64,000 bases of DNA from the IMG/VR virus record IMGVR_UViG_3300008952_000039, positions 1 to 64,000 of that record. The stretch is one strand, 5' to 3'. The notes under the pieces are model-generated. The model saw nothing but the letters and a program-made list of their open reading frames with translations. It was not told where the DNA came from and did not search any database. Both the position numbers and the translations under genes were made by a program. Below are positions 8,301-16,213 of the stretch, one piece after another (positions within the stretch are counted from its first letter, which is position 1; every line of letters starts with the position of its first letter). This DNA is from a virus.

Positions 8301-10599
8301 CAATGTCAGACAGAGCAGAGGCAGTTGCGATAGCTGTAGTTGTGGTTCCAACATCATCAGCAGTTACAGAAATTCCGTGAGAGGCTTCATTCAAGCGATC
8401 CACAAATTCAGTAACATCATCAGTTCCAGAATTCGCAGAGGCTTCAATAGTCTGAGCATCTACTGCAAGGGCAAGCTCTCTATTCGTGCTGTCAATAGTA
8501 TTCTGTGTGAAGGCGGTAGCTCCATAGGGAATCTCATCTCCAATAAGAGAAGCCAACACTCCACAAGAAGTAGCATGTGGATCTGAAAGATCGATTGTAT
8601 AGGTCTGAGAACCATCAATCTTGATAAGAGCGTTGTCACTCTTAGACTCTACAAAGTAGTAGGGTGAAGCATTAGACACCGCAATTTTCGCTGGTGAATC
8701 TTGGGTGGTTCCAAAAGTCACCGTAGCAGTCTCTTCAACAGAGCCAGTGAAACTTGCATCAGCACCGTGAAGTTGAGAGGCTTCCATTCTGGTATCTTGG
8801 GTCAATTCTGTACCGCTTGGAAAGAGTACGTCAATAGAAGCAAGGTTAACAGACTTGGAATCTCTGTCCATTTTTGCGTGGAAAATGGTTGTGAGAGTGC
8901 TAACACCCCTAACCATAGAGTACTCACCTGTTCCACTGGCTCCAGAAGTGTCGGCAGTAATGGTGTACTCAGAATCCGTGATGTTGTTATAGTAGAAGGT
9001 AGCGTATACAGTGGCTCCAGTGGGAACACCGCTTGCCAATGTGAAAGTGGAATCTGTATAATCAACAGAAGTCACCGCCACAGCACCTCTATCCTGTGCA
9101 TCCTGAACACCATATCCCCAATAAGCTGTCACAAGGTCTGGTCTATTAGTGGGAAGATCCACTCTTCCGTTCACAAGGGTTGTGAACATAGATGATCCAA
9201 GAGGGAAGTTTCTACCATTACCACTTGTAGGTTGTGCAGGGAGGGTGAATTTGGTCAGACTATCAACCTTCAAACCGTTTACGGTTTCTTGAAGGGGAGT
9301 GCAGGGAGCCATAAAGAATTGATCATCTACTAAAGAAGTGGTGATCTGATTAGATCCAAACTCAGTAGATCCTGAAGTAGCATCTTTAGATGAAACCAAG
9401 GCAGCAGTTCCCCAAACAATCTTATCATCCTTCAGGACAAAGCTTTCACCGTCAATGAAGTCATTTCGATCAGGGGCTTGGTCACCACACATAGTGACAG
9501 CAGTCACATTGATGTGAGCAAGATAATCAAAAGTATCTTCCCAAGTATTGTAGTAATAGGTGACAGTTACAACCGATCCATCTTTAGGAGGTGTAGAGAG
9601 AACCACTTTTCGGTTCTTGCCGTCTACAGATGCAGGAATGACCTGAACACCATCTACTTTCACAACAACAGCAGATTTTGTTGCAGCTACAACAGCAACA
9701 CCACCATTAGTACCATCTACAATCGGGCCGTTATGAGTAAAGAAGGTAGCATTACGGGAGGTTTCTAATCCAGAAACCAAGCCAAGCGTGGATGTGGCTG
9801 TATCTGATCCCATTGCAATAGAGACATCAGCAGTCAGGATTAGAGCATTTTTTCCTTGATTGTTCTTCGCATAAGAAGCCAGAAGAGTACCTGCTCCAGC
9901 AGAATTCAAGAGGGTCTTCATCTGATTGGCAGTGTAGCTTCCTTCTGGAAACTCAATAGTGTATTCCGTACCATCAACAGTCAGGGTCAGGGAATCGTTA
10001 CTATCCTCAGTGATCTTGAAAACTTCAGTACCACCAATCTCTGTATCTAAAATTCCCACCTCACCATACATAGTGGCTTTTCCAGCAGTGATTTGAGAAG
10101 ACACATTATCAGTAACCAAAGTGTCTGTTCTATTGAAGAAGTAGGTACAACGAACAACATCATCTTCTTTAGGAGCAGCAGCTAATTCAACGACACCAGT
10201 AAGACCAGCAACAGAACGAATCACAACAGGCTTGTTATTCACAAAGACCTGTACAGAAGAACGATCATTAGTAGTAGTGCCAGCACCAGAACCGTCAACA
10301 AGAGGATAATTTCTCACTTGAAATTTTGAAATGCTTCCATCCCAAACACCAAGAGTAATAGATCCATCAGCCAAGGTTCCTGTAACGGCTCTACCCGTAG
10401 CATCTTCCATAGCTACTTTCTGATCTCTGTCAGCAGCAGATCCTCTAACCATATACAGATTAGACTGAGCTAAAGATTCAGATCCCTCACCAATGAAGAC
10501 GGGGATACGAAGAAGGTTGACATTCCCTGATAAGGGGTTTTCAAAAAGGGTCTGTGTGTAAACACCCGGCGGTGCATAAATTGATCCGGGAAAAGCCAT
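5311..10599 (-). CDS. Giant tail sheath protein
   Basis: 1762 residues. The last 350 residues carry the conserved sheath region: a helix-rich segment with a Leu/Ala core, a block with TEYFIEGPFIAAAMVG, a segment with VEMNQIATKGVTIL, and the typical end with a beta-rich closing strand. The start, with an Ala/Phe-rich APPGVYTQT element, resembles the sheath N-terminus. Between them lie about 1300 residues of Ser/Thr/Gly-rich beta material, including at least three copies of a module ending in VTYYYN-like strands. Usual sheaths have 400-700 residues. The inserted domains probably project outward from the contracted tail, perhaps for adhesion. A terminator follows the gene, and an upstream gap of 156 bases probably contains its promoter, for which a TATAAT box near 10696 is the only hint. 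Confidence 0.8.
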   Translation of the reverse strand: MAFPGSIYAPPGVYTQTLFENPLSGNVNLLRIPVFIGEGSESLAQSNLYMVRGSAADRDQKVAMEDATGRAVTGTLADGSITLGVWDGSISKFQVRNYPLVDGSGAGTTTNDRSSVQVFVNNKPVVIRSVAGLTGVVELAAAPKEDDVVRCTYFFNRTDTLVTDNVSSQITAGKATMYGEVGILDTEIGGTEVFKITEDSNDSLTLTVDGTEYTIEFPEGSYTANQMKTLLNSAGAGTLLASYAKNNQGKNALILTADVSIAMGSDTATSTLGLVSGLETSRNATFFTHNGPIVDGTNGGVAVVAATKSAVVVKVDGVQVIPASVDGKNRKVVLSTPPKDGSVVTVTYYYNTWEDTFDYLAHINVTAVTMCGDQAPDRNDFIDGESFVLKDDKIVWGTAALVSSKDATSGSTEFGSNQITTSLVDDQFFMAPCTPLQETVNGLKVDSLTKFTLPAQPTSGNGRNFPLGSSMFTTLVNGRVDLPTNRPDLVTAYWGYGVQDAQDRGAVAVTSVDYTDSTFTLASGVPTGATVYATFYYNNITDSEYTITADTSGASGTGEYSMVRGVSTLTTIFHAKMDRDSKSVNLASIDVLFPSGTELTQDTRMEASQLHGADASFTGSVEETATVTFGTTQDSPAKIAVSNASPYYFVESKSDNALIKIDGSQTYTIDLSDPHATSCGVLASLIGDEIPYGATAFTQNTIDSTNRELALAVDAQTIEASANSGTDDVTEFVDRLNEASHGISVTADDVGTTTTAIATASALSDIDDYYVGWEVVVEEQNSGSAVVVGEKQTVTAYDAATNTLTFGAFTAEILATDKLYLYNPSTQPTYYCGSKFLSGMKLGGGEGYHQLTIEYYGAVAGAMTETISFAGTYTSASAIASEIQTQLDAVGCTAYNGTNTQANFTAPEITVTADSSGRIKFSFRRAATDVGGGYFAFTEDSTPHDDFATLACIDANATGAGGAGVHILHGDIATYYRASGPTKHLNDRLILRNRLVPGGGSGASSPAGTTAHNVLSQCKLQVKAGTANTICGLTLNATGSASAGAVVNSATLVADIGNSLQDTASGSTLQGEAAVVFYNGDGTKAANNVLDITVDGKFVQVEFTATDSGTTTPIGSGDARSSINAASVIGQIKAAANTAYPNHFGVVGSATMDAFVRREGFGIRFSSLLSTSKSKVLIGTGSANSTLGLTDGSTALRSATSTAEVASILMGDVASFGDYLLGATQDYGANGSSVTGTDFTAKALALVIEDSGGQDYLYIQSKSVGATSSVVLDNAASNDWLSYGTLIGVTAGDSANGEDGINGFFVTSNNSAGSGSKNNSVLNNGTGQDGVIGQTYQDAITGLTFTILPRNGGGDYPATGTFNIDVSSTFTTDANYPVNIPGIELTVANTYGVSEGDTATLETFSKTGDQPLIGGVYYVSYTYSKQDYETKLFSKLSAIVNRYGAVHPDNPLSLAAYLAILNGATIVGMKQITKDSDNNSTQASVASYIEAVDALEGRISSAASPSVLVPLRGDSSDLFSYISKHCDIQSSIRYRSERTALLGMGAGTEPSDVTALAQVLGNTRVRIVYPDSAIVPLADNNNDTTEYFIEGPFIAAAMVGNRVSPNRDVATPWTGAQLVGFSVLGRDMDAVEMNQIATKGVTILTTQAPFLKVRHGLTTDMTNVLTKTPTVIQISDHVQKNARAVLGRFIGLKFLPTILTQVEGRLAQMFIGMVNGQIVAAYTGIAANVSADDPTVAEVEAYYQPVFPLLYLVLTFNLRSSL

Positions 10600-10755
10600 T
10601 GTTGTCCTCTCAATAGTGAAGATTAGATGAAGTGTTTCTCATTTCTACATTTCAATAGACCGACTATCAAAGAAATCGGAAATTATAGGTCAATAAAAGT
10701 CTCATCTGTTTTTAAATCTAATCTTATCTGTCCAAATCAGAGATTGGAGAGAGGG

Positions 10756-11193
10756 CTACCCAAGTTCCCTACCTTTCTTTCTTATGAAAGTCATAGCCTT
10801 TTTATTGCGATCATCAACCACCTCAGTCTCTTCTTCACCCATAACTCTATATGTAGAATCTGGATTTCTGGAAATATGCCCATACTCAGAGTTGGGGTTC
10901 TCCCTTAATAGTTTTCTTTTTTGCTCTGTTCTCTCTTCTTGCTTTCGCCAGCCATTCTCAGCAGACTTACCAATCACCCTGTCTACCATATGGTCATAAG
11001 AGGATAATCCTGTATTTTGAGGTGCAGGGGAGGTAATTTTTGGATTAAAAGAAAAAGACACATCCTTTGTTATCTGGGGATCACAACCTTCAGAACATTC
11101 TGGACAAGATTGTTTTTCTTCTCTTTTTGAGAAGGAAACAGACTTCTCAAATAAAATCCCACAGGGGTTACAAAGATAATCATATACAGGCAT
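10756..11193 (-). CDS. FmdB-type zinc-ribbon protein 1
   Basis: 145 residues starting with MPVYDY and two CxxC pairs (Cys 8, 11, 30, 33), the signature of the FmdB-type putative regulatory zinc-ribbon domain. The rest is charged and poorly structured. It lies directly after the tail-completion gene and before the sheath. A second FmdB-type gene is found at 19083-19475. The zinc ribbon is clear; what it does in the virion operon is unknown. A structural zinc-bearing protein or assembly chaperone is possible. Confidence 0.75.
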   Translation of the reverse strand: MPVYDYLCNPCGILFEKSVSFSKREEKQSCPECSEGCDPQITKDVSFSFNPKITSPAPQNTGLSSYDHMVDRVIGKSAENGWRKQEERTEQKRKLLRENPNSEYGHISRNPDSTYRVMGEEETEVVDDRNKKAMTFIRKKGRELG

Positions 11194-11199
11194 TTTTTA

Positions 11200-12384
11200 T
11201 CACCCTATTTTTTCAAAGGTACGGGATCTTTTACCATAGAAAGGATCTTCAGCGATTTCCAAACCAAGATCCTCAAAAGTTTGTATGCTTGACTTTATCC
11301 CAACCACTTCTTCATCAGATAATCCAGAGATTTTCTTTGCTTGAGCATCTGAAACAGGAGATGCGTATTTTATCATAGGAGCCAGCGGTACATATATTGA
11401 CCACTCTGCCTCAATAGTCATTGTGAAATTAGCATTGAAAAAATAATCATCCCCTGTCTCATCATAGATCTCCTCGGATTCTCCACCGAAAGAAAGATCT
11501 TTCATTTCCAATCCCTCTCTGGACATTCTGGATCTGGCTATTCCCCACAAATAAATAAGGGTACGATCTACAAGCTCCTGTTGGGCAAAAATATCTCTCG
11601 CCATAATATCACAATCTAAAGAAATTTCCCATCTCCCACCATATTCCATTGAGGCTGCTTGACGAGATTCTTGAACCACGACAGCCATTTGATCTCCCTT
11701 CTGACACAACCTACCAAAAGCCAATACAACTCCCGGAATGGCTGTCGTATTTGCCCTGTTTTCAATGATTGTGAACGGCCCCGTACTTTCTGCTGGATAG
11801 CGGTAGTCTGCTACTAAATGCCTTCCTTTTGTTACAGGATTGGTCAGCGTAATTACCTTAGTAGTATAGTCTATCGTGTAATCCGTACCCTCAAACAGTC
11901 TTGCTGCTGAAGGCATTTCGTGAAGTTTCACAGTATTTTGAAGGGGGGGTTGAGATAGCTTCCACTCTTTATTCGTGACCCTCTCCAAAATCTCATCCCT
12001 CACATCAAGCAATGGATCTACATAAAATTCATTATCTTCTGTAAGATCGATATAATAAACCCCTGCTGAAGAGGGGAAAATACCATTATTGTTTTGAATT
12101 GCACGACTGTCTTCTCTGACCCATTCCAAAGCCAGTCCCGGCTTATTATTTGTCTTTGTGAGAAATACATATGATCTCACAATCCCACGGAAGTTATCTG
12201 CCGACATATCAACACGGTTTCCACCGCTGACTTTCACAATGATTCCGTACTGAGGTCGCTCAGAGAAGGCATATTTTCCCTGAATATTATCTACCAATTC
12301 TGGATACTTAGGATGGTATTGCCAGTATCTCCTTAATTCAAGGATTATTCTCCTTTTAATACTTTCTGTAAGTTGAAAATACAT
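11200..12384 (-). CDS. Putative tail completion or tail terminator protein
   Basis: 394 residues. The N-terminal part is helical and then beta-rich. Around residues 165-200 there is a DYTIDYTTK element followed by ITLTNP and a VADYRYP strand, the same beta module seen in the sheath and in the gene at 13203. The middle has a hydrophobic helix segment near residue 270. No catalytic motif is seen. The gene lies between the gp10-like protein and the sheath, where a tail terminator or sheath terminator is expected. The role is inferred from position. Confidence 0.5.
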   Translation of the reverse strand: MYFQLTESIKRRIILELRRYWQYHPKYPELVDNIQGKYAFSERPQYGIIVKVSGGNRVDMSADNFRGIVRSYVFLTKTNNKPGLALEWVREDSRAIQNNNGIFPSSAGVYYIDLTEDNEFYVDPLLDVRDEILERVTNKEWKLSQPPLQNTVKLHEMPSAARLFEGTDYTIDYTTKVITLTNPVTKGRHLVADYRYPAESTGPFTIIENRANTTAIPGVVLAFGRLCQKGDQMAVVVQESRQAASMEYGGRWEISLDCDIMARDIFAQQELVDRTLIYLWGIARSRMSREGLEMKDLSFGGESEEIYDETGDDYFFNANFTMTIEAEWSIYVPLAPMIKYASPVSDAQAKKISGLSDEEVVGIKSSIQTFEDLGLEIAEDPFYGKRSRTFEKIG

Positions 12385-12385
12385 T

Positions 12386-12607
12386 TTATGACCCCGATTC
12401 CTCTATCTTGATCCATTCTACCGACACTTGATTTTCAACTTGAGCAACCTCTGAATAATATGAAAATAATTCAGCAATGACTTCTATTTGAGCATCCTCA
12501 ATTTCATCAGAAGAATCCACCAAGCGATCTACTTCTTCTTCAATCTCTTTCAATTCTGCTTTTGAAAGACTTTCAAAAGCTGGAGGGGTGGGTTTGTCCT
12601 TTTTCAT
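12386..12607 (-). CDS. Small acidic protein
   Basis: 73 residues from the ATG at 12607, with a GTGAGAA site shortly upstream. A longer frame reaches back to 12733 but would overlap the previous gene by more than 100 bases and adds a hydrophobic segment of low quality, so the short start is preferred. The protein is a charged helix with many Glu and Asp residues. It fits between two neck or tail-completion genes. Function is unknown; assembly chaperone is possible. Confidence 0.65.
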   Translation of the reverse strand: MKKDKPTPPAFESLSKAELKEIEEEVDRLVDSSDEIEDAQIEVIAELFSYYSEVAQVENQVSVEWIKIEESGS

Positions 12608-12614
12608 AATATTC

Positions 12615-13190
12615 TCACTTATTAAGATTTTTCTGAATGCAAGCAGCAAGAACCGAAGCAGCAGTAGCTCTCCATTTCCTTCTTCCTCGCTCCCAAAAAG
12701 TATGTTTGTGAATACCGGGATGCACCCAAGCATTCTCCAACTTCAAAGGGGCTACTCTGAAGATGATTTTTCCATCATCTCCTTTTAAGGGAAGTGCTTT
12801 CCTAACCTTACCCTCCTTCCCCGATCTCCACAGCTTAGGATTATTCTCCGCTACCATGTGAGACATTTTGGCTTTAGGCGCACCTACCAAAAGAGAGTCT
12901 ATCCATTCCCACTTTGAATAAACTTCAATTGAGCTTTCTCCAACCAAACGATATCGAACACTCTTAAAGAACGATTCGCCAAGACCCCCACCAGACGGTA
13001 CGGGCTTACCTCTTGGGGATCTCTTTGCTTTGGCAAAGTCCTTCTTCGCCTCTGCTACAATGTGTTTCACAAGGGATCTGCCAAGAGCGTGAAGGCACTT
13101 CTTCTTTAATTTCTTATTGAGGAGCGCAGTCTGAAGGCTCTTAGAAATCTTCTTAGAAAAGGAGCCTGATTTTGCCGTTCCAACAGCCAT
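12615..13190 (-). CDS. HK97 gp10-like / virion morphogenesis protein
   Basis: 191 residues. The basic N-terminal helices, the central beta segment and the C-terminal WVHPGIHKHTFWERGRRK element match the pattern of small head-tail joining proteins of the HK97 gp10 or virion-morphogenesis type, where a W-x-HPG motif precedes a helix. It lies between neck protein genes and the tail-completion gene. It probably sits at the head-tail interface. Assigned from motif and position. Confidence 0.6.
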   Translation of the reverse strand: MAVGTAKSGSFSKKISKSLQTALLNKKLKKKCLHALGRSLVKHIVAEAKKDFAKAKRSPRGKPVPSGGGLGESFFKSVRYRLVGESSIEVYSKWEWIDSLLVGAPKAKMSHMVAENNPKLWRSGKEGKVRKALPLKGDDGKIIFRVAPLKLENAWVHPGIHKHTFWERGRRKWRATAASVLAACIQKNLNK

Positions 13191-13202
13191 AGTTTCCCCT
13201 CA

Positions 13203-14576
13203 CTAATAATTCTGATTTTCCCAAACCCTTGAACGACCTCTCTGCTCTCTTTCGTCCTCTATGCCAGTCTTATCTGTACCCATCGGAGTAGCAGCACCAG
13301 TGCCGTGTGGGGTTGGAGCATAGCGTGTTCCCGTAAGTGGCCCTCTATCCCTAATATCTCTTGTTTCAGGCCAGAGGAATTCACCTGTTCCGTTAATCGG
13401 TACTTTATATCGAACATCCCCTTCATCCAAATAACCAATCTGAAAATGCTGCTGTAAAAGATTCCCCCGATTAGTTGGTCTTCTCACAGATCCCACAGAG
13501 TATCTTTCATTTGTCTGTTTCACAATGAAATCCCTTTGGGTCATAATAGGAGATGGTCCCATAAAGACTTCATATGAATGTTCCAATCTGCGACCAAATC
13601 TGGTTTGTGAAACTTTACGTTCTGCCTCGTCTGGAGCAAGTATTGTCTCATAAGGGCCTTCATACCCTCCGATAAATCCAGTGCCATAACAAGTAAGACA
13701 ACGATTAGAGGGCATCTTCGTATATTCCAGACTTCTCTCATCCATCTTACAGTTACAGATCACACCAGACTGCTTTCTCACAAAGACCTTTACTCGTTCA
13801 CCACCCTGTTCCAAGATCCAGTTATTCCTGCGAATAGCTTCTCTCCAGATATAATCCAGAGTTTCAACTTCTATATTAGACACAGCCTGAGTATCTGCTA
13901 AATCTGTCTCTAATAAGCCACTGGTAGATTCATCTGAAAGAGCTACAGTGGTAACCCTGTAAAATATCTTCGCATCCAAACCTGATCGAACGTGATTTCT
14001 ATTCGTCCAATAGCTAACAGTCACTGTGGAGCTATCTGATGGGATCGTAGCAGCATCAAATTTATCTGTTCCAACATTATAATTCGGTTGGTTCAGAATT
14101 CTTACTTCACCAGATCTCCCAAAGACATCATCAACAACAACCTCTACACCATCAACATATACTTTCACATCACTTGGATGGTTACCAAAAGTAGGTGTTC
14201 CGTATGGTGGATTCGGAGGGTTCTTGTGTATTGGTAGTTTGGTCTTTAGTGTCCAAGACCTTCTATTGGCTTGATCACCAAAACCAACCCAAGTGGTGAC
14301 AGTTTCTTGTGTGATCCTCTCATATTGAGTTGAATCCCGATAGAAACCACCCCCTATGGGAGCTTTGTTGATCCTATGATACGGCCCTCTATCTGATCCA
14401 ACAGATCGATAGATATTCACACCAATGACTGAGAAATTCGTATTCTCATACTGCAATGATGGATCATCCCACCTAAGATCAATTATTCCGTGTCTATATC
14501 CTGTAAAGACTTGAACATTGTCGGGGGGTTCAGGGTTATTCCCATCGGGTGCGATCCATCTATTGCCAGTAGTCAT
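13203..14576 (-). CDS. Neck-region structural protein with FnIII-like start and zinc-knuckle motif
   Basis: 457 residues. The start resembles a fibronectin type III fold (PPDNVQVFTG, then a WDDPS turn and INIYRS-like strand). Residues around 150-215 repeat the beta module of the sheath, ending in VTVSYWTN. A four-cysteine site follows: CNC and, after 17 residues, CLTCYGTGFIGGY, similar to a DnaJ-type zinc knuckle. The C-terminal region is beta-rich with a Pro/Gly/Thr end. It overlaps the next upstream gene by TAATG. Position suggests a neck or head-closure role. Function is inferred. Confidence 0.55.
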   Translation of the reverse strand: MTTGNRWIAPDGNNPEPPDNVQVFTGYRHGIIDLRWDDPSLQYENTNFSVIGVNIYRSVGSDRGPYHRINKAPIGGGFYRDSTQYERITQETVTTWVGFGDQANRRSWTLKTKLPIHKNPPNPPYGTPTFGNHPSDVKVYVDGVEVVVDDVFGRSGEVRILNQPNYNVGTDKFDAATIPSDSSTVTVSYWTNRNHVRSGLDAKIFYRVTTVALSDESTSGLLETDLADTQAVSNIEVETLDYIWREAIRRNNWILEQGGERVKVFVRKQSGVICNCKMDERSLEYTKMPSNRCLTCYGTGFIGGYEGPYETILAPDEAERKVSQTRFGRRLEHSYEVFMGPSPIMTQRDFIVKQTNERYSVGSVRRPTNRGNLLQQHFQIGYLDEGDVRYKVPINGTGEFLWPETRDIRDRGPLTGTRYAPTPHGTGAATPMGTDKTGIEDEREQRGRSRVWENQNY

Positions 14577-14863
14577 TATGCGGTTTCATTGGGGTCGAGC
14601 AGAACAACTTCACCTGTTGGAGACACCTGCCAAGGCTGTCCATCAGGAATTTGAAGACGGATACCAACACGATTCAAAAGGGTCTGAGCATTAGCTTCAA
14701 CTTCAGAGATGTTGCCAAGCAGACGAGCCTTACGCACTTCAAGGTTTCCGATTTCCAGAGCAAGCTGATTAGCACCTTGACGAAGACCGTTCAGGTTTTG
14801 GACTTCTTCTGGAAGAAGGGTCATAGTTGGGGTTTCATTTGTAGTTTCATTTGTGTCAGACAT
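14576..14863 (-). CDS. Small coiled-coil protein
   Basis: 95 residues with a Thr/Glu-rich start, a helix with heptad-like leucines (about residues 20-70) and an end with PDGQPWQVSPTGEV. It is translated just before the 13203-14576 gene with a TAATG junction, so the two products are probably made in step. Small proteins of this shape occur in other phage structural operons. No enzymatic motif is visible. Confidence 0.65.
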   Translation of the reverse strand: MSDTNETTNETPTMTLLPEEVQNLNGLRQGANQLALEIGNLEVRKARLLGNISEVEANAQTLLNRVGIRLQIPDGQPWQVSPTGEVVLLDPNETA

Positions 14864-14927
14864 TTATGTCTCTCCATTACTTATGGTTTTTAATAGCCAA
14901 AATAGGCAGTGGTGGTTCTTAGGGATA

Positions 14928-15824
14928 CTACCCAATAAATCCTCTTGGAGATAAAACTCCCCTACCAACCTGCGGACCGAATGCAGATCTGATCCCCACA
15001 CCGTATTTGGGCTGCTGTAACCCACGGATATATTTGGTAGTTCTTTGTTTCATCTCAGTAGCAGTCTGGACTTGTGCTTCAGCCCCTGCTCTTAACATTT
15101 CATACTTGGAAGATCGTTCCAGACTGAGAGAAATTCCCCCGATACTGTAATCAAATTCTTCCACTGTCCAATTCGCTTGAAGGGCAAAAGTAGCATGTAT
15201 GATTGCACACCATAGGACAGCCGTTCTCCAGACAGGTTTTCTATTAACCAGAAGATCAAGGTTCTTCAAGCCTTCTGTTTCGGGTGGGAACATGTTCCAC
15301 CAATCCAAACCCCTTTCCAGATATTCCATCAATTCTGCCTCTTCCCACACATAGCCAATTACACGATTGTAATTCCCAATCGATCCTTCATGCTCTGGAG
15401 GTCGAAAGTGATAAAATTTATCAGGGTTCTGATCTCTAAGGAGCATCCTCAGTTTATCAATCATTGCCTGTTCGTTATCAGTATAATCATTAGTGCTGGC
15501 AGATAAACCCCCCACAACAGCAAATTCCTGTACGACCTGTTGTTGAGGTGATGTTGATAGCTCTTGGAATGTCCATCTAATCCTGTAATCCCCGATAGTA
15601 CTATCAGAAGGGATCATAAGAGCAGCATAGTATTCCCCAATAGTAGGATTGATTGGTGTTCTTTCTGCTGATCCAATCACAACCTCTGCGGAGGTATTCG
15701 GATCTACCCAATAGACCGCATATGTGATGGAATAGGCATTAGAGGGGTTTCCTGTTCTGGTTGTGAGAAAGATATCTAAATCGCCTCTTCCCAAAATCTG
15801 TTCTAACTGAAATGCTACACCCAT
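14928..15824 (-). CDS. Putative head-tail adaptor protein
   Basis: 298 residues. Residues 1-105 form an immunoglobulin-like beta domain. The following part is helical, with aromatic clusters (DKFYHFRPPEHEG, GLDWWNMFPPETEG), and ends in a Gly/Arg-rich tail. An N-terminal Ig-like domain joined to a helical adaptor-like part, in the neck gene cluster, suggests a head completion or adaptor role. This is an inference from layout and composition. Confidence 0.5.
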   Translation of the reverse strand: MGVAFQLEQILGRGDLDIFLTTRTGNPSNAYSITYAVYWVDPNTSAEVVIGSAERTPINPTIGEYYAALMIPSDSTIGDYRIRWTFQELSTSPQQQVVQEFAVVGGLSASTNDYTDNEQAMIDKLRMLLRDQNPDKFYHFRPPEHEGSIGNYNRVIGYVWEEAELMEYLERGLDWWNMFPPETEGLKNLDLLVNRKPVWRTAVLWCAIIHATFALQANWTVEEFDYSIGGISLSLERSSKYEMLRAGAEAQVQTATEMKQRTTKYIRGLQQPKYGVGIRSAFGPQVGRGVLSPRGFIG

Positions 15825-15835
15825 TGTAAATTCTC

Positions 15836-16087
15836 CTACCGTCCTATGTGGGTCAATGCCTTCATAGAACGTATCTCATCTGCATAGGTCAAAGCTGGAA
15901 CCTTGGAGGTTCGATTGAAGTATTGCTGCTTCAATCCGTGGATCGCTTCCGATCTCTCAAAAATAAAAAACACTCTCTTTCCTTCTCTTTCGGTTCCAGT
16001 GAGAAGGACACCAGCAACCTTCAAATAGGCTGCATAGTATAAATCAGAGGTGCGGTAAGTATTCCCATCTTGAATTTGGGTTCCCAT
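15836..16087 (-). CDS. DUF5659-like small protein
   Basis: 83 residues. The pattern TSDLYYAAYL, then REGKRVFFIFE, then an IHGLKQQYFN and EIRSMKAL end is that of the DUF5659 family of small alpha/beta proteins found in phages and bacteria. The gene begins a unit: a terminator lies upstream of it and a promoter-like element at 16108-16128 precedes it. Molecular function of the family is not known. Confidence 0.65.
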   Translation of the reverse strand: MGTQIQDGNTYRTSDLYYAAYLKVAGVLLTGTEREGKRVFFIFERSEAIHGLKQQYFNRTSKVPALTYADEIRSMKALTHIGR

Positions 16088-16107
16088 TTTATCTCCATTT
16101 AATCTTG

Positions 16108-16128
16108 TCTACATATAATGAGAGTATC
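16108..16128 (-). promoter_or_regulatory. Putative late promoter
   Basis: Minus strand: GATACT, 11 bases, TAGA. The same GATACT/TATACT plus TAGA layout precedes the genes that start at 18285 and 22928. It lies between the terminator at 16148 and the ATG at 16087, exactly where a promoter is needed. Confidence 0.4.
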
Positions 16129-16147
16129 AGTCAAAGGATACACTACC

Positions 16148-16184
16148 CAAAAAAATCCCCCACCAAATTATTTGGTGAGGGGAT
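16148..16184 (-). terminator. Intrinsic terminator after 16.2-17.4 kb gene
   Basis: On the minus strand ATCCCC-x-CACCAAA pairs with TTTGGTG-x-GGGGAT across a three-base loop, followed by seven T residues. It lies 30 bases after the stop of the 16214-17434 gene. Confidence 0.85.
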
Positions 16185-16213
16185 CATTCAATAAATACTA
16201 ATTCACCGATTGA

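Noticed and set aside
12386-12733. 115-codon version of the small acidic protein
   Set aside because: The extra 42 residues overlap the gp10-like gene, are hydrophobic and lack a ribosome site, whereas the ATG at 12607 has one.
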